This document shows, piece after piece, positions 56,037 through 64,000 of a stretch of DNA of 64,000 bases. Source of the stretch: Ramlibacter sp. (GTDB lineage: Bacteria; Pseudomonadota; Gammaproteobacteria; Burkholderiales; Burkholderiaceae_C); contig JAHBZM010000001.1 in assembly GCA_019635435.1 (NCBI GenBank), forward strand, positions 3,100,001 to 3,164,000. Direction: 5' to 3'. The notes beneath the pieces are model-generated. The model was not told the origin of the DNA and did not search any database. It was given only the letters and a program-made list of their open reading frames with translations. A program made the position numbers and the translations under genes. The number at the start of each line of letters is the position of its first letter. The first letter of the stretch is position 1.

Positions 56037-57434
56037 TTATCTTCCGGTCATGTTCCTGGGCACCACCCACTGGTCAAACTGCTGCGCGGTGACATGGCCC
56101 GAGGCGATGGCCGCGTCGCGCAGGCTGCTGCCCTCCTTGTGTGCCTTCTTGGCGATGAAGGCCGCCTTGTCGTAGCCAATGTGGGTGTTGAGCGCCGTGA
56201 CCAGCATCAGCGAGCGCTGCACCAGCTCATCAATGCGCTCGCGGTTGGGTGCTATGCCCGCTGCGCAGTGGTCGTTGAAGCTGCGCATGCCGTCGGCCAG
56301 CAGGCGCACGCTCTGCAGAAAGTTGTGCGCCACCATGGGCCGGAACACATTGAGCTCGAAATTGCCCGACATGCCGCCGATGTTGATGGCCACGTCGTTG
56401 CCCATGACCTGGGCGCACAGCATGGTCAGCGCCTCGCTCTGCGTGGGGTTGACCTTGCCCGGCATGATGGACGAGCCCGGCTCGTTCTCGGGGATGCTCA
56501 GCTCGCCAATGCCGCTGCGCGGCCCGCTGGCCAGCCAGCGGACATCGTTGGCGATCTTGTTGAGGCTGGCCGCCAGCGTCTTGAGCGCGCCATGGGCATG
56601 CACCAGGGCGTCCACGCTGGCCAGCGCCTCGAACTTGCTGGGCGCGGTGACCAGCGGCAGGCCGGTCAGCCGCGCCAGTTCGGCCGCGACCTGCTCGGCG
56701 TATCCCTTGGGCGCGTTCAGGCCGGTGCCCACGGCCGTGCCGCCCAGCGCCAGCTCGCACAGGTGCGGCAGCGCGGCCCGCACATGGGCCTCGCCATGGG
56801 CCAGCTGCGCCACATAGCCTGAAAACTCCTGGCCCAGCGTGAGCGGCGTCGCGTCCTGCAGGTGGGTGCGGCCGATCTTCACGATGTCCATGAAGTCTTC
56901 GGATTTCCTTTCCAGCGTGGCGCGCAGTTTCGCAATGGCAGGCAGCAGCCTGTGCGTGATCGCGTCCACCGCGGCCACGTGCATGGCCGTGGGAAACACG
57001 TCGTTGCTCGACTGGCTGCGGTTCACATCGTCGTTGGGGTGCACCAGCCGCCCCTCGCCGCGCTCGCCGCCCAGCAGCTCGCTGGCCCGGTTGGCCAGCA
57101 CCTCGTTGACGTTCATGTTGGTTTGCGTGCCCGAGCCGGTCTGCCACACCACCAGCGGGAATTCAGCCGCGTGCTGCCCGGCAATCACCTCGTCGGCCGC
57201 CGCCACGATGGCCCGGGTCTTCTTGTCGTCCTGCAGGCCCAGCGCATGGTTGACCACGGCCGAGGCCCGCTTGGTCTGTGCCAGCGCGCGGATGATTTCC
57301 AGCGGCTGGCGCTCGCCCGAAATGTCGAAGTTCTGCAGCGAGCGCTGGGTCTGCGCGCCCCAGAGCCGGTCGGCCGGGACCTCGATGGGGCCAAAGGTGT
57401 CGCGTTCGGTGCGGGTGGGGGGCGTGGAAGTCAT
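56037..57434 (-). CDS. fumC: Class II fumarate hydratase
   Basis: A 465-residue FumC of the aspartase/fumarase superfamily. GSGTQTNMNVNEVLANRASE, IGRTHLQDATPLTLGQEFSG and the signature GSSIMPGKVNPTQSEAL, with the catalytic Ser in the loop, are all present. It is iron-free and oxidant-stable. The start at 57434 is chosen because the frame upstream lacks family residues. It is divergent from a class I fumarase gene. Confidence 0.95.
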   Translation of the reverse strand: MTSTPPTRTERDTFGPIEVPADRLWGAQTQRSLQNFDISGERQPLEIIRALAQTKRASAVVNHALGLQDDKKTRAIVAAADEVIAGQHAAEFPLVVWQTGSGTQTNMNVNEVLANRASELLGGERGEGRLVHPNDDVNRSQSSNDVFPTAMHVAAVDAITHRLLPAIAKLRATLERKSEDFMDIVKIGRTHLQDATPLTLGQEFSGYVAQLAHGEAHVRAALPHLCELALGGTAVGTGLNAPKGYAEQVAAELARLTGLPLVTAPSKFEALASVDALVHAHGALKTLAASLNKIANDVRWLASGPRSGIGELSIPENEPGSSIMPGKVNPTQSEALTMLCAQVMGNDVAINIGGMSGNFELNVFRPMVAHNFLQSVRLLADGMRSFNDHCAAGIAPNRERIDELVQRSLMLVTALNTHIGYDKAAFIAKKAHKEGSSLRDAAIASGHVTAQQFDQWVVPRNMTGR

Positions 57435-57553
57435 GGTGCGGCTCGACCTGTCAAAATGGAGGGCTGGCGGCAGGCTTGCCCAGCCACCATCAGCATAGCC
57501 TTTAATAAAAGCAATGCCCACGCTACGGGTCTTGCTTCACCTCACGAAACGCC

Positions 57554-59119
57554 ATGACGACGACCATCAAAGCAGCCGACCTGATTGAATCGATCTCCGC
57601 CGCGCTGCAGTACATCAGCTATTACCACCCCGCCGACTACATTGCCCACCTGGCGCGCGCCTACGAGCGCGAGCAGAGCCCGGCGGCCAAGGACGCGATC
57701 GCGCAGATCCTGACCAACAGCAAGATGAGCGCGACCGGCCACCGTCCGATCTGCCAGGACACCGGCATCGTCAACGTGTTCCTCAAGGTGGGCATGGACG
57801 TGCGCTTTGAAGGATTCACCGGCAGCCTGGACGACGCCATCAACGAAGGCGTGCGGCGCGGCTACAACCACCCCGACAACACGCTGCGCGCCAGCGTGGT
57901 GGCCGACCCGCAGTTCGACCGCAAGAACACCAGGGACAACACGCCCGCGGTGATCGTCACCGAACTGGTGCCGGGCGACAAGCTGGACATCACCGTGGCG
58001 GCCAAGGGCGGCGGCTCCGAGAACAAGAGCAAGATGTACATGCTCAACCCCAGCGACAACGTGGTGGACTGGGTGCTCAAGACCGTGCCCACCATGGGCG
58101 CGGGCTGGTGCCCGCCGGGCATGCTGGGCATCGGCATTGGCGGCACGGCCGAGAAGGCCGTGCTCATGGCCAAGGAAAGCCTGATGGACGACCTGGACAT
58201 GTACGAGCTGCAGGCCAAGGCCGAGGCGGCGAAGACCGGCGGCCCTGCCCTGGACAAGGTCGAGGCGCTGCGCCTGGAACTGTTCGAGAAGGTCAACGCG
58301 CTGGGCATCGGCGCGCAGGGCCTGGGCGGCCTGACCACGGTGCTGGACGTCAAGATCAAGATGTACCCCACGCACGCGGCCAGCAAGCCGATTGCCATGA
58401 TCCCCAACTGCGCCGCCACGCGCCACGCGCATTTCGTGATGGACGGCTCGGGCCCGGTCTACCTCGACCCGCCCAGCCTGGACCTGTGGCCCAACGTCAA
58501 CTGGGCACCCGACTACAACAAGAGCAAGAAGGTCAACCTCGACACCCTCACCAAGGCCGAGGTGGCCAGCTGGAAGCCCGGCGACACCCTGCTGCTCAAC
58601 GGCAAGATGCTGACCGGCCGCGACGCCGCGCACAAGCGCATCCAGGGCATGCTGGCCAAGGGCGAGAAGCTGCCGGTGAGCTTTGCCAACCGCGTCATCT
58701 ACTACGTGGGTCCGGTCGATCCCGTCAAGGGCGAGGCCGTGGGCCCGGCCGGCCCGACCACCTCCACGCGCATGGACGGCTTCACCGAGATGATGCTGGC
58801 CGAGACCGGCCTGATTGCCATGATCGGCAAGGCCGAGCGCGGCCCCGTGGCCATCGAGGCCATCAAGAAGCACCAGAGCGCCTACCTGATGGCCGTGGGC
58901 GGCGCCGCCTACCTGGTGAGCAAGGCCATCAAGACCGCGAAGGTGGTGGGCTTTGAAGACCTGGGCATGGAAGCCATCTATGAATTCGACGTGGTCGACA
59001 TGCCCGTGACCGTGGCTGTGGACGCCGGCGGCACCAGCGCCCACATCACCGGCCCGGCCGAATGGCAAAAGAAGATTGCCACGGGCGAGTTCAAGAACAT
59101 CGCGGTCACCGCCGCCTGA
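57554..59119 (+). CDS. fumA: Class I iron-sulfur fumarate hydratase
   Basis: A 521-residue class I fumarase with the alpha and beta domains fused. Cysteines for the 4Fe-4S cluster are in PICQDTGI, GWCPPGMLGIGIGGT and MIPNCAATRHAHF. It does the same reaction as FumC but is oxygen-sensitive and unrelated in sequence. The two genes are head to head across 119 bp. E. coli switches between such enzymes with iron and oxidative stress; similar control is likely but not shown here. Confidence 0.94.
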   Translation: MTTTIKAADLIESISAALQYISYYHPADYIAHLARAYEREQSPAAKDAIAQILTNSKMSATGHRPICQDTGIVNVFLKVGMDVRFEGFTGSLDDAINEGVRRGYNHPDNTLRASVVADPQFDRKNTRDNTPAVIVTELVPGDKLDITVAAKGGGSENKSKMYMLNPSDNVVDWVLKTVPTMGAGWCPPGMLGIGIGGTAEKAVLMAKESLMDDLDMYELQAKAEAAKTGGPALDKVEALRLELFEKVNALGIGAQGLGGLTTVLDVKIKMYPTHAASKPIAMIPNCAATRHAHFVMDGSGPVYLDPPSLDLWPNVNWAPDYNKSKKVNLDTLTKAEVASWKPGDTLLLNGKMLTGRDAAHKRIQGMLAKGEKLPVSFANRVIYYVGPVDPVKGEAVGPAGPTTSTRMDGFTEMMLAETGLIAMIGKAERGPVAIEAIKKHQSAYLMAVGGAAYLVSKAIKTAKVVGFEDLGMEAIYEFDVVDMPVTVAVDAGGTSAHITGPAEWQKKIATGEFKNIAVTAA

Positions 59120-59140
59120 ACCACCGGGCGCGCGCAGCGT

Positions 59141-59926
59141 GTGAACCCCCAAGCCCCGATCGGGGTGTTTGACAGCGGCGTAGGCGGCCTGAGCGTGCTC
59201 AGGGCCTTGCGGGCCGCCCTGCCCGGCGAGGACTTTGTCTACCTGGCCGACAACGCCCACGCGCCCTATGGCGAGCGCGGCGACGCCTTCGTGGCCGCGC
59301 GCTCGCGGCACATCGCCCACCAGTTGCGCGTGCAGCACGGCATCAAGGCGCTGGTGGTGGCCTGCAACACCGCCACGGCCGCCGCCATCGAGCTGCTGCG
59401 CGCCGAACACCCGGGGCTGCCCATGGTGGGCGTGGAGCCCGCGCTCAAGCCCGCCGCGGCCCTGACCCGCACCGGGCGCGTGGGCGTGCTGGCCACGCGC
59501 GGCACGCTGGGCAGTGCGCGCTTTCGCGCGCTGCAGGCCTCGCTGGCCGCTCGCGCCGAGTTTGTGCTGCAGCCCTGCGATGGCCTGGCCGAAGCCATCG
59601 AGCAGGCGGACGCTATCAAAACAAGAGCGCTATGTGCCCGCTACACAAGGACTGCAGGCCTTTTTGGCACTGAAACAGGCTGCATCGACACGCTGGTGCT
59701 GGGTTGCACCCACTACCCGTTCGCGCAAGACGAGCTGCGCGCACTGCTGGGGCCCGAAGTGCGCCTGATCGAGACCGGCGAGCCCGTGGCGCGGCACACG
59801 CACCATGTGCTGGCCACCGCTGGCCTGCTCAAGCCCGCCGGCCGCCACCGCGGGCAGGTGACCCTGCTGGCCAGCGGCGACAGCGCGCCCCTGGCGGCGG
59901 CGGCGCAGCGCTGGCTGGGGATTTAG
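59141..59926 (+). CDS. murI: Glutamate racemase
   Basis: A 261-residue MurI. IGVFDSGVGGLSVLRAL and YLADNAHAPYGERG open it; the two catalytic cysteines are Cys75 (VVACNTATAAA) and Cys189 (LVLGCTHYPF). It supplies D-glutamate for peptidoglycan. The start is GTG at 59141. Residues 158-176 (AIKTRALCARYTRTAGLFG) are encoded by a repeat copy between the two domains, replacing the usual helix linker. The stop overlaps the convergent transporter stop by 4 bp. Confidence 0.94.
   Translation: MNPQAPIGVFDSGVGGLSVLRALRAALPGEDFVYLADNAHAPYGERGDAFVAARSRHIAHQLRVQHGIKALVVACNTATAAAIELLRAEHPGLPMVGVEPALKPAAALTRTGRVGVLATRGTLGSARFRALQASLAARAEFVLQPCDGLAEAIEQADAIKTRALCARYTRTAGLFGTETGCIDTLVLGCTHYPFAQDELRALLGPEVRLIETGEPVARHTHHVLATAGLLKPAGRHRGQVTLLASGDSAPLAAAAQRWLGI
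59612..59668 (+). repeat. Dispersed palindromic element, copy K (inside murI)
   Basis: GCTATCAAAACAAGAGCGC, TATGTGCCCGCTACAC, AAGGACTGCAGGCC and TTTTTGGC. It has the same order of blocks as copy I and is read in frame as MurI residues 158-176. Confidence 0.65.
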
Positions 59927-61233
59927 GCCCGCTCGTCGGCCGCCAGCGCGGCCTCGCGCCCGCGCTGCACATTGACCCGGGTGAGCAGCACCAGCCCCAC
60001 GATGAACAGCAGCGTCGTGGACAGGATGGCGGTGCGCTGGTTGCCGCCGGTCATCCAGGTGATGGCGCCATAGCTCAGGGGGCCGATGATGCTGGCCAGG
60101 CGCACCGCAAAGGTCCACAGCCCGAAGAACTCGGCCAGCTGCCGATGCGGCGCGAACATGCCGGCCATGGCACGCCCGGCCGACTGGCTGGAGCCCATGC
60201 ACAGGCCGGCAATGCTGGCCGCGTACCAGAAGCCGCCCTTGGTGGTGGTGAGGGCCGCGATCACGCAGGTGGCGATCCAGCCCACCAGCGTGAGGCCCAG
60301 CGCCAGCTTGTGGCCAATGCGGTCCTGCAGGTAGCCCCACACGAATGCACCGCCCGCGGCGGCCAGGTTCAGCACAAAGATCAGCACCATGGTTTCCTGC
60401 TGCTGGAAGCCGATCACCTGCTCGGCATAAATGGCCGCCAGCGCGATGGCCACCGCCACGCCGCCCTGGTAGGCCACCGAACAGGCCAGCAGCCACATGA
60501 AGTCGGTGTAGCGCCGCGCCTCGTGGAAGGTCTGCGCCAGCCGGGCCAGCGAGGCCCGCAGGCCGCCCTGGCGCAGGGCGGCAGGGTTGGGCACGGCGCG
60601 CTCGCCCAGCAGCCTGAAGGTGACCAGCGCCGCGGCCCCGTAAATCACGGCCGTGATCAGCAGGGTCACCGGCACGAAGCTGTCGGCCTTGATGCCCTGC
60701 CCCTGCGCCCAGATCACATAGCCCAGGCACAGGCCCAGCGCCAGCATGCCGCCAAAGTAGCCAAAGCTCCAGCCCCAGCCGCTGACCTTGCCCATGCCCT
60801 GGGGCCTGGCAAGCTCGGGCAGGAAGGCCGCCGTCAACGACTCGCCATAACCGTAGAAGGTGTTGGACACGATGACCAGCACCATGGCCAGCGCCACGCT
60901 GCCCGGCCCGGCCCAGGCCAGGGCCGCCGTGGACAGCACGCAGCCCGCGGTGACCAGCACCAGCAGGCGCTTCTTGGCGGCCCGCAAGTCGGCATAGGCG
61001 CCGATGCTGGGCATGGTGAGCATGATGATGGCTGACGAGATGCTGAGCGCGGCCGTCCAGGCAAAGGTGGCCCAGTCGGCCCCCCGCGCGATGCCGCCCA
61101 CGAAGTAGGCCGCAAAGACCGCCGTGATGACCACGGTGGTGTAGCCCGAGTTGGCAAAGTCGTACATGGCCCAGCCAAACACCTCGCGCCTTCGCACGCC
61201 GGGGTTGAGGGCATCCTGTGAAAAAAGGGCCAT
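59923..61233 (-). CDS. MFS transporter, UMF1/Atg22-like
   Basis: A 436-residue carrier with about twelve helices. VFGWAMYDFANSGYTTVVIT, then AVFAAYF, is the diagnostic N-terminus of the UMF1 (Atg22-like) family. MPSIGAYADLRAAKKRLLVL is the MFS loop motif. Yeast Atg22 exports vacuolar amino acids; bacterial members have unknown cargo. It is convergent with murI. Confidence 0.9.
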   Translation of the reverse strand: MALFSQDALNPGVRRREVFGWAMYDFANSGYTTVVITAVFAAYFVGGIARGADWATFAWTAALSISSAIIMLTMPSIGAYADLRAAKKRLLVLVTAGCVLSTAALAWAGPGSVALAMVLVIVSNTFYGYGESLTAAFLPELARPQGMGKVSGWGWSFGYFGGMLALGLCLGYVIWAQGQGIKADSFVPVTLLITAVIYGAAALVTFRLLGERAVPNPAALRQGGLRASLARLAQTFHEARRYTDFMWLLACSVAYQGGVAVAIALAAIYAEQVIGFQQQETMVLIFVLNLAAAGGAFVWGYLQDRIGHKLALGLTLVGWIATCVIAALTTTKGGFWYAASIAGLCMGSSQSAGRAMAGMFAPHRQLAEFFGLWTFAVRLASIIGPLSYGAITWMTGGNQRTAILSTTLLFIVGLVLLTRVNVQRGREAALAADERA

Positions 61234-61310
61234 GCGCTGTGCCTCGTCGTGGGCCTATCCGTGGGCCGGGTCGTGGGGCGAAGTGCCGAAGGCGCTTCGA
61301 GGGGAAACCA

Positions 61311-61943
61311 TCAGTGCAGGTGGCGCGGCCGGCGGCCACCGCCGCCATGGCCCGAGCCGCCCATGCCACCCGAGCCGCGCGGCGGGCGGCCCAGTTCCAG
61401 CGAGTTCACCAGCGCGTCAAAGCGCTGGCCAAACAGCTTGTCGATCTCTGCCACCACGCCGGACAGCTCGGAGCCGTCGAAATGGCGCTCCATCATGTTG
61501 ACCACGTCCTGCACCAGCAGGTCGCGCTGCACCTGCATGATGGCCGCGGGCGTGGGGCCCACAAAGACCATCACGAAATCGTCGCGCGATTCGGCGTCGG
61601 GGGCTTCTTCCTCCTCGTCGAACTCGACGTCGTAGAACGTGACCTCGAGGGCCGCGCCCTCCTCGGCCAGTTCATTGAGGCTCATGCACATCTCGTCGAT
61701 GGCCTGGCGGAAGTCTTCATCGCCGGGCACCGTCCAGCACAGTTGCAGCAGGTGCTCCGGTGCATCGAACTTGATGCCGGGCTCCTCCTCGTAGGCGCTC
61801 TGGGCGCCATCGGTGAGCGACTTGGCACCGGCATATTTCCACAGCGGCTTGAGCGCATCCTGCAACGCGGGAAAGGCCACGTCGGCGCGCAACCGCACCT
61901 CGCCGTGGACATGGATTTCAAAGGGGGCGTTGTAGCGTGGCAT
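61311..61943 (-). CDS. Conserved hypothetical protein with Gly/His-rich tail
   Basis: A 210-residue protein that I recall from Burkholderiales as a DUF (possibly DUF6806; not checked). MPRYNAPFEIHVHGEVRLRA, then DVAFPALQDALKPLWKYAGA, begins an alpha/beta domain; an acidic run (EFDEEEEAPDAESRDD) is central, and the tail GSGGMGGSGHGGGGRRPRH could bind metal or nucleic acid. No signal or membrane helix is seen. It lies between the transporter gene and tRNA-Leu. No function is known. Confidence 0.85.
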   Translation of the reverse strand: MPRYNAPFEIHVHGEVRLRADVAFPALQDALKPLWKYAGAKSLTDGAQSAYEEEPGIKFDAPEHLLQLCWTVPGDEDFRQAIDEMCMSLNELAEEGAALEVTFYDVEFDEEEEAPDAESRDDFVMVFVGPTPAAIMQVQRDLLVQDVVNMMERHFDGSELSGVVAEIDKLFGQRFDALVNSLELGRPPRGSGGMGGSGHGGGGRRPRHLH

Positions 61944-61958
61944 GGCGAGCTTTCATCT

Positions 61959-62049
61959 GGTGCCCGGAACCGGGCTTGAACCGGTACGCCGCCTTTCAGC
62001 AAGCGGCGGATTTTAAGTCCGCTGTGTCTACCAATTTCACCATCCGGGC
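61959..62049 (-). tRNA. tRNA-Leu (anticodon TAA)
   Basis: Minus-strand GCCCGGATGGTGAAATTGG to CCGGGCACCA, with acceptor stem GCCCGG/CCGGGC, a D-loop GGTAGACAC, anticodon loop CTTAAAA and a long variable arm (GCCGCTTGCTGAAAGGCGGC) expected of tRNA-Leu. The T-loop is GGTTCAAGCCC and CCA is encoded. It reads UUA codons, which are rare in this GC-rich genome. Confidence 0.96.
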
Positions 62050-62094
62050 GGGGAGCGTGTTTTTTGTTTCCAGCCTATTGTCAAACAAAAAAGA

Positions 62095-62134
62095 GCAAAC
62101 AAAACAGCCCCGGCAACTCGGTTGGCGGGGCTGT
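62095..62134 (-). terminator. Hairpin between tRNA-Cys and tRNA-Leu
   Basis: ACAGCCCCG and CGGGGCTGT pair across a 13-base loop, followed on the minus strand by TTTTGTTTG. It may end or process the tRNA-Cys transcript. Confidence 0.6.
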
Positions 62135-62139
62135 GAATC

Positions 62140-62213
62140 TGGAGGCGCGAACCAGAGTCGAACTGGTCTAACCGGATTTGCAATCCGGGGCATAACCGCT
62201 TTGCTATCGCGCC
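62140..62213 (-). tRNA. tRNA-Cys (anticodon GCA)
   Basis: Minus-strand GGCGCGATAGCAAAGCGG to GGTTCGCGCCTCCA, 74 bases. Acceptor GGCGCGA/TCGCGCC, anticodon loop TTGCAAA with GCA, T-loop GTTCGAC, CCA encoded. Confidence 0.96.
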
Positions 62214-62264
62214 AGAATGATTTTTTGTGAATCCCAGGGAGGGGCCCCGCAAGGCCACCACCCG

Positions 62265-62297
62265 ACAAAAAAGGGAAGCCTGAGCTTCCCTTTTTCA
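62265..62297 (-). terminator. Terminator between tRNA-Gly and tRNA-Cys
   Basis: AAGGGAAGC-TCAG-GCTTCCCTT with A-run and T-run on both sides. It lies just after tRNA-Gly, so tRNA-Gly may be its own unit. Confidence 0.75.
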
Positions 62298-62302
62298 AAA
62301 TA

Positions 62303-62378
62303 TGGAGCGGGAAAAGAGTCTCGAACTCTCGACCTCAACCTTGGCAAGGTTGCGCTCTACCAACTGAGCTATTCCCGC
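62303..62378 (-). tRNA. tRNA-Gly (anticodon GCC)
   Basis: Minus-strand GCGGGAATAGCTCAGTTGG to CTTTTCCCGCTCCA, 76 bases. Acceptor GCGGGAA/TTCCCGC, anticodon loop TTGCCAA with GCC, CCA encoded. Confidence 0.97.
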
Positions 62379-62428
62379 ATTTCGAGCCTCGAATTATAGC
62401 GTAGTTTTTTGGACTTGCGCAAGCGTTC

Positions 62429-64000
62429 TCAATGTTTGATCGACGCCGGGGCTTGCGCCGCCTGCGCCAGCGGCGCGGCCGCCACCGGTTCCTCGTCGGG
62501 CAAGGGGGTGGGCATGCGCTCGAGCGCCACTTCCAGCACCTTGTCGATCCACTTGACCGGCACGATCTCCAGGCCGTTCTTCACGTTCTCGGGGATCTCC
62601 TGCAGGTCCTTGGCGTTCTCTTCAGGAATCAGCACCGTCTTGATGCCGCCACGCAGCGCGGCCAGCAGCTTTTCCTTGAGGCCGCCAATGGCCGTGACCT
62701 CGCCACGCAGCGTGATCTCGCCCGTCATGGCCACGTCGCCGCGCACCGGAATGCCCGTGAGCGCCGACACCATGGCCGTGGTCATGGCCGCGCCCGCGCT
62801 CGGGCCGTCCTTGGGCGTGGCGCCGTCGGGCACGTGGATGTGCATGTCCTTCTTCTCGAACACGTCCTCGGCAATGCCCAGGCGCCGCGCGCGGCTGCGC
62901 ACCACGGTGCGCGCGGCCGCCACGGATTCCTTCATCACGTCACCCAGCGAACCGGTGGTGGTGATCACGCCCTTGCCGTTCATGAGCGCGGCCTCGATGG
63001 TCAGCAGGTCGCCGCCCACCTCGGTCCAGGCCAGGCCCACGACCTGGCCCACCTGGTTCTGCTGCTCGGCACGGCCATAGGTGTACTTGCGCACGCCCAG
63101 GAAATCGTTGAGGTTGTCGGGAGTGACCACGACGCGCGACTCGTATTTCTTGAGCAGCAGGCCCTTGACCACCTTGCGGCAGATCTTGCCCAGGTCGCGC
63201 TCGAGCGAGCGCACGCCCGCCTCGCGCGTGTAGTAGCGCACGATGTCGCGGATCGCTTCCTCGGTGATCAGCAGTTCCTCGTCCTTCACGCCGTTGTTCT
63301 TCAGCTGCTTGGGCGCAAGGTATTTGAGGGCGATGTTGGTTTTCTCGTCCTCGGTGTAGCCCGACAGGCGGATCACTTCCATGCGGTCCAGCAGGGCCGA
63401 GGGAATGTTCATCGAGTTGGACGTGGCCACGAACATCACATCACTCAGGTCGAAGTCGACCTCGACGTAGTGGTCGCCAAAGGTGTGGTTCTGCTCGGGG
63501 TCCAGCACCTCGAGCAGCGCACTCGACGGGTCGCCCCGGAAGTCGGTGCCCAGCTTGTCGATCTCGTCGAGCAGGAACAGCGGATTGCGCGTGCCCACCT
63601 TGTTCAGGCTTTGCAGCACCTTGCCCGGCATCGCGCCGATGTAGGTGCGGCGGTGGCCGCGGATCTCGGCTTCGTCACGCATGCCGCCCAGCGCCATGCG
63701 CACGTACTTGCGGCCCGTCGCCTTGGCCACCGACTGGCCCAGCGAGGTCTTGCCCACGCCCGGCGGCCCGACCAGGCACAGGATGGGTGCCTTGACCTTG
63801 TCGACGCGCTGCTGCACCGCAAGATATTCAAGAATGCGGTCCTTGACCTTCTCCAGGCCGTAGTGGTCCTCGTTGAGCACCTGCTCGGCATGGGCCAGGT
63901 CGTGCTTGATCTTGGTCCGCTTGCTCCAGGGCAGACCCGTGAGCACGTCGATGTAGTTGCGCACCACGGTGGCCTCGGCCGACATGGGCGACATCAGCTT
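62429..64000 (-). CDS. lon: ATP-dependent protease Lon, 3' part
   Basis: The C-terminal two-thirds (about 523 residues) of Lon; the N-terminal substrate domain lies beyond the window. CLVGPPGVGKTSLGQSVA is Walker A, FLLDEIDKLG Walker B, and VPDGATPKDGPSAGAAM holds the catalytic Ser (codon 62798-62800), with Lys in AIGGLKEKLLAAL. An Ala/Pro-rich tail (EEPVAAAPLAQAAQAPASIK) ends it. It degrades misfolded and regulatory proteins. The tRNA cluster lies just downstream. Confidence 0.96.
   Translation of the reverse strand, partial: KLMSPMSAEATVVRNYIDVLTGLPWSKRTKIKHDLAHAEQVLNEDHYGLEKVKDRILEYLAVQQRVDKVKAPILCLVGPPGVGKTSLGQSVAKATGRKYVRMALGGMRDEAEIRGHRRTYIGAMPGKVLQSLNKVGTRNPLFLLDEIDKLGTDFRGDPSSALLEVLDPEQNHTFGDHYVEVDFDLSDVMFVATSNSMNIPSALLDRMEVIRLSGYTEDEKTNIALKYLAPKQLKNNGVKDEELLITEEAIRDIVRYYTREAGVRSLERDLGKICRKVVKGLLLKKYESRVVVTPDNLNDFLGVRKYTYGRAEQQNQVGQVVGLAWTEVGGDLLTIEAALMNGKGVITTTGSLGDVMKESVAAARTVVRSRARRLGIAEDVFEKKDMHIHVPDGATPKDGPSAGAAMTTAMVSALTGIPVRGDVAMTGEITLRGEVTAIGGLKEKLLAALRGGIKTVLIPEENAKDLQEIPENVKNGLEIVPVKWIDKVLEVALERMPTPLPDEEPVAAAPLAQAAQAPASIKH

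Noticed and set aside
57488..57532. Possible degenerate repeat copy between the two fumarase genes
   Set aside because: AGCCTTTAATAAAAGC and TGCCCACGCTAC resemble parts of copy K, but the hairpin and the core are not recognisable. It is left out of the count.

Overview
The window is about 68% G+C by eye and densely coded. It reads as a betaproteobacterial chromosome, most likely a Comamonadaceae relative of Acidovorax, Variovorax, Rhodoferax or Hydrogenophaga. The evidence is gene order familiar from that group: pyrG-kdsA-DUF1330-eno-ftsB, dapA-bamC, parE...parC, coaBC-dut and a tRNA-Gly/Cys/Leu cluster beside lon. A short dispersed repeat carrying a GCTAT/ATAGC hairpin and a CTGGACTCCAGCC core supports this, because I recall similar repeats in that family. 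No prophage, CRISPR array, rRNA operon, intact insertion sequence or replication origin was seen. The genus cannot be settled by reading alone.

Region 1 (1-20.7 kb) is the least ordinary part. Two secreted proteins of unknown function and a TPR-glycosyltransferase-like protein are followed by two paralogous sets of a predicted peptide-modification system. Set A has separate alpha-E and circularly permuted ATP-grasp genes on the minus strand. Beyond comEC, on the plus strand, lies a giant transglutaminase/DUF2126 protein. Set B has an ATP-grasp/alpha-E fusion followed by a transglutaminase. Between the sets sits a tight operon of TetR regulator, B12-binding mutase small subunit, mutase large subunit, and a MeaB-type GTPase fused to a PaaI-like hotdog thioesterase. 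The large subunit's substrate-specificity residues match neither methylmalonyl-, isobutyryl- nor 2-hydroxyisobutyryl-CoA mutase.

Region 2 (20.7-33.5 kb) holds topoisomerase IV (parE and parC) with three genes between them, then an MFS carrier, a 42-residue membrane protein, an SDR, a methyltransferase, and dapA-bamC-metallo-hydrolase.

Region 3 (33.5-35.3 kb) is a small break in the core: an Ala/Pro-rich lipoprotein, an AT-rich membrane-protein gene whose Shine-Dalgarno lies in a hairpin, and the C-terminal remnant of a transposase.

Region 4 (35.3-64 kb) is mostly housekeeping. It includes an L16-hydroxylase-like oxygenase, an FKBP isomerase, dut, coaBC, pyrG, kdsA, eno, ftsB, and NAD precursor uptake and phosphorylation (pnuC plus a NadR-like kinase). 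It continues with hslO, lgt, a LysR regulator divergent from ilvD, cytochrome c, acs, nhaA, two unrelated fumarases head to head, murI, three tRNAs and the 3' part of lon.

A family of at least ten copies of a roughly 55-bp palindromic element is scattered from 7.7 to 59.7 kb. Several copies lie in frame inside genes (comEC twice, murI, the NadR-like kinase, a DUF455 gene, a methyltransferase). One supplies the last residues and stop codon of coaBC, and one contains the start codon of the SDR gene. This repeat and the mutase/thioesterase-fusion operon are the observations most worth following up.
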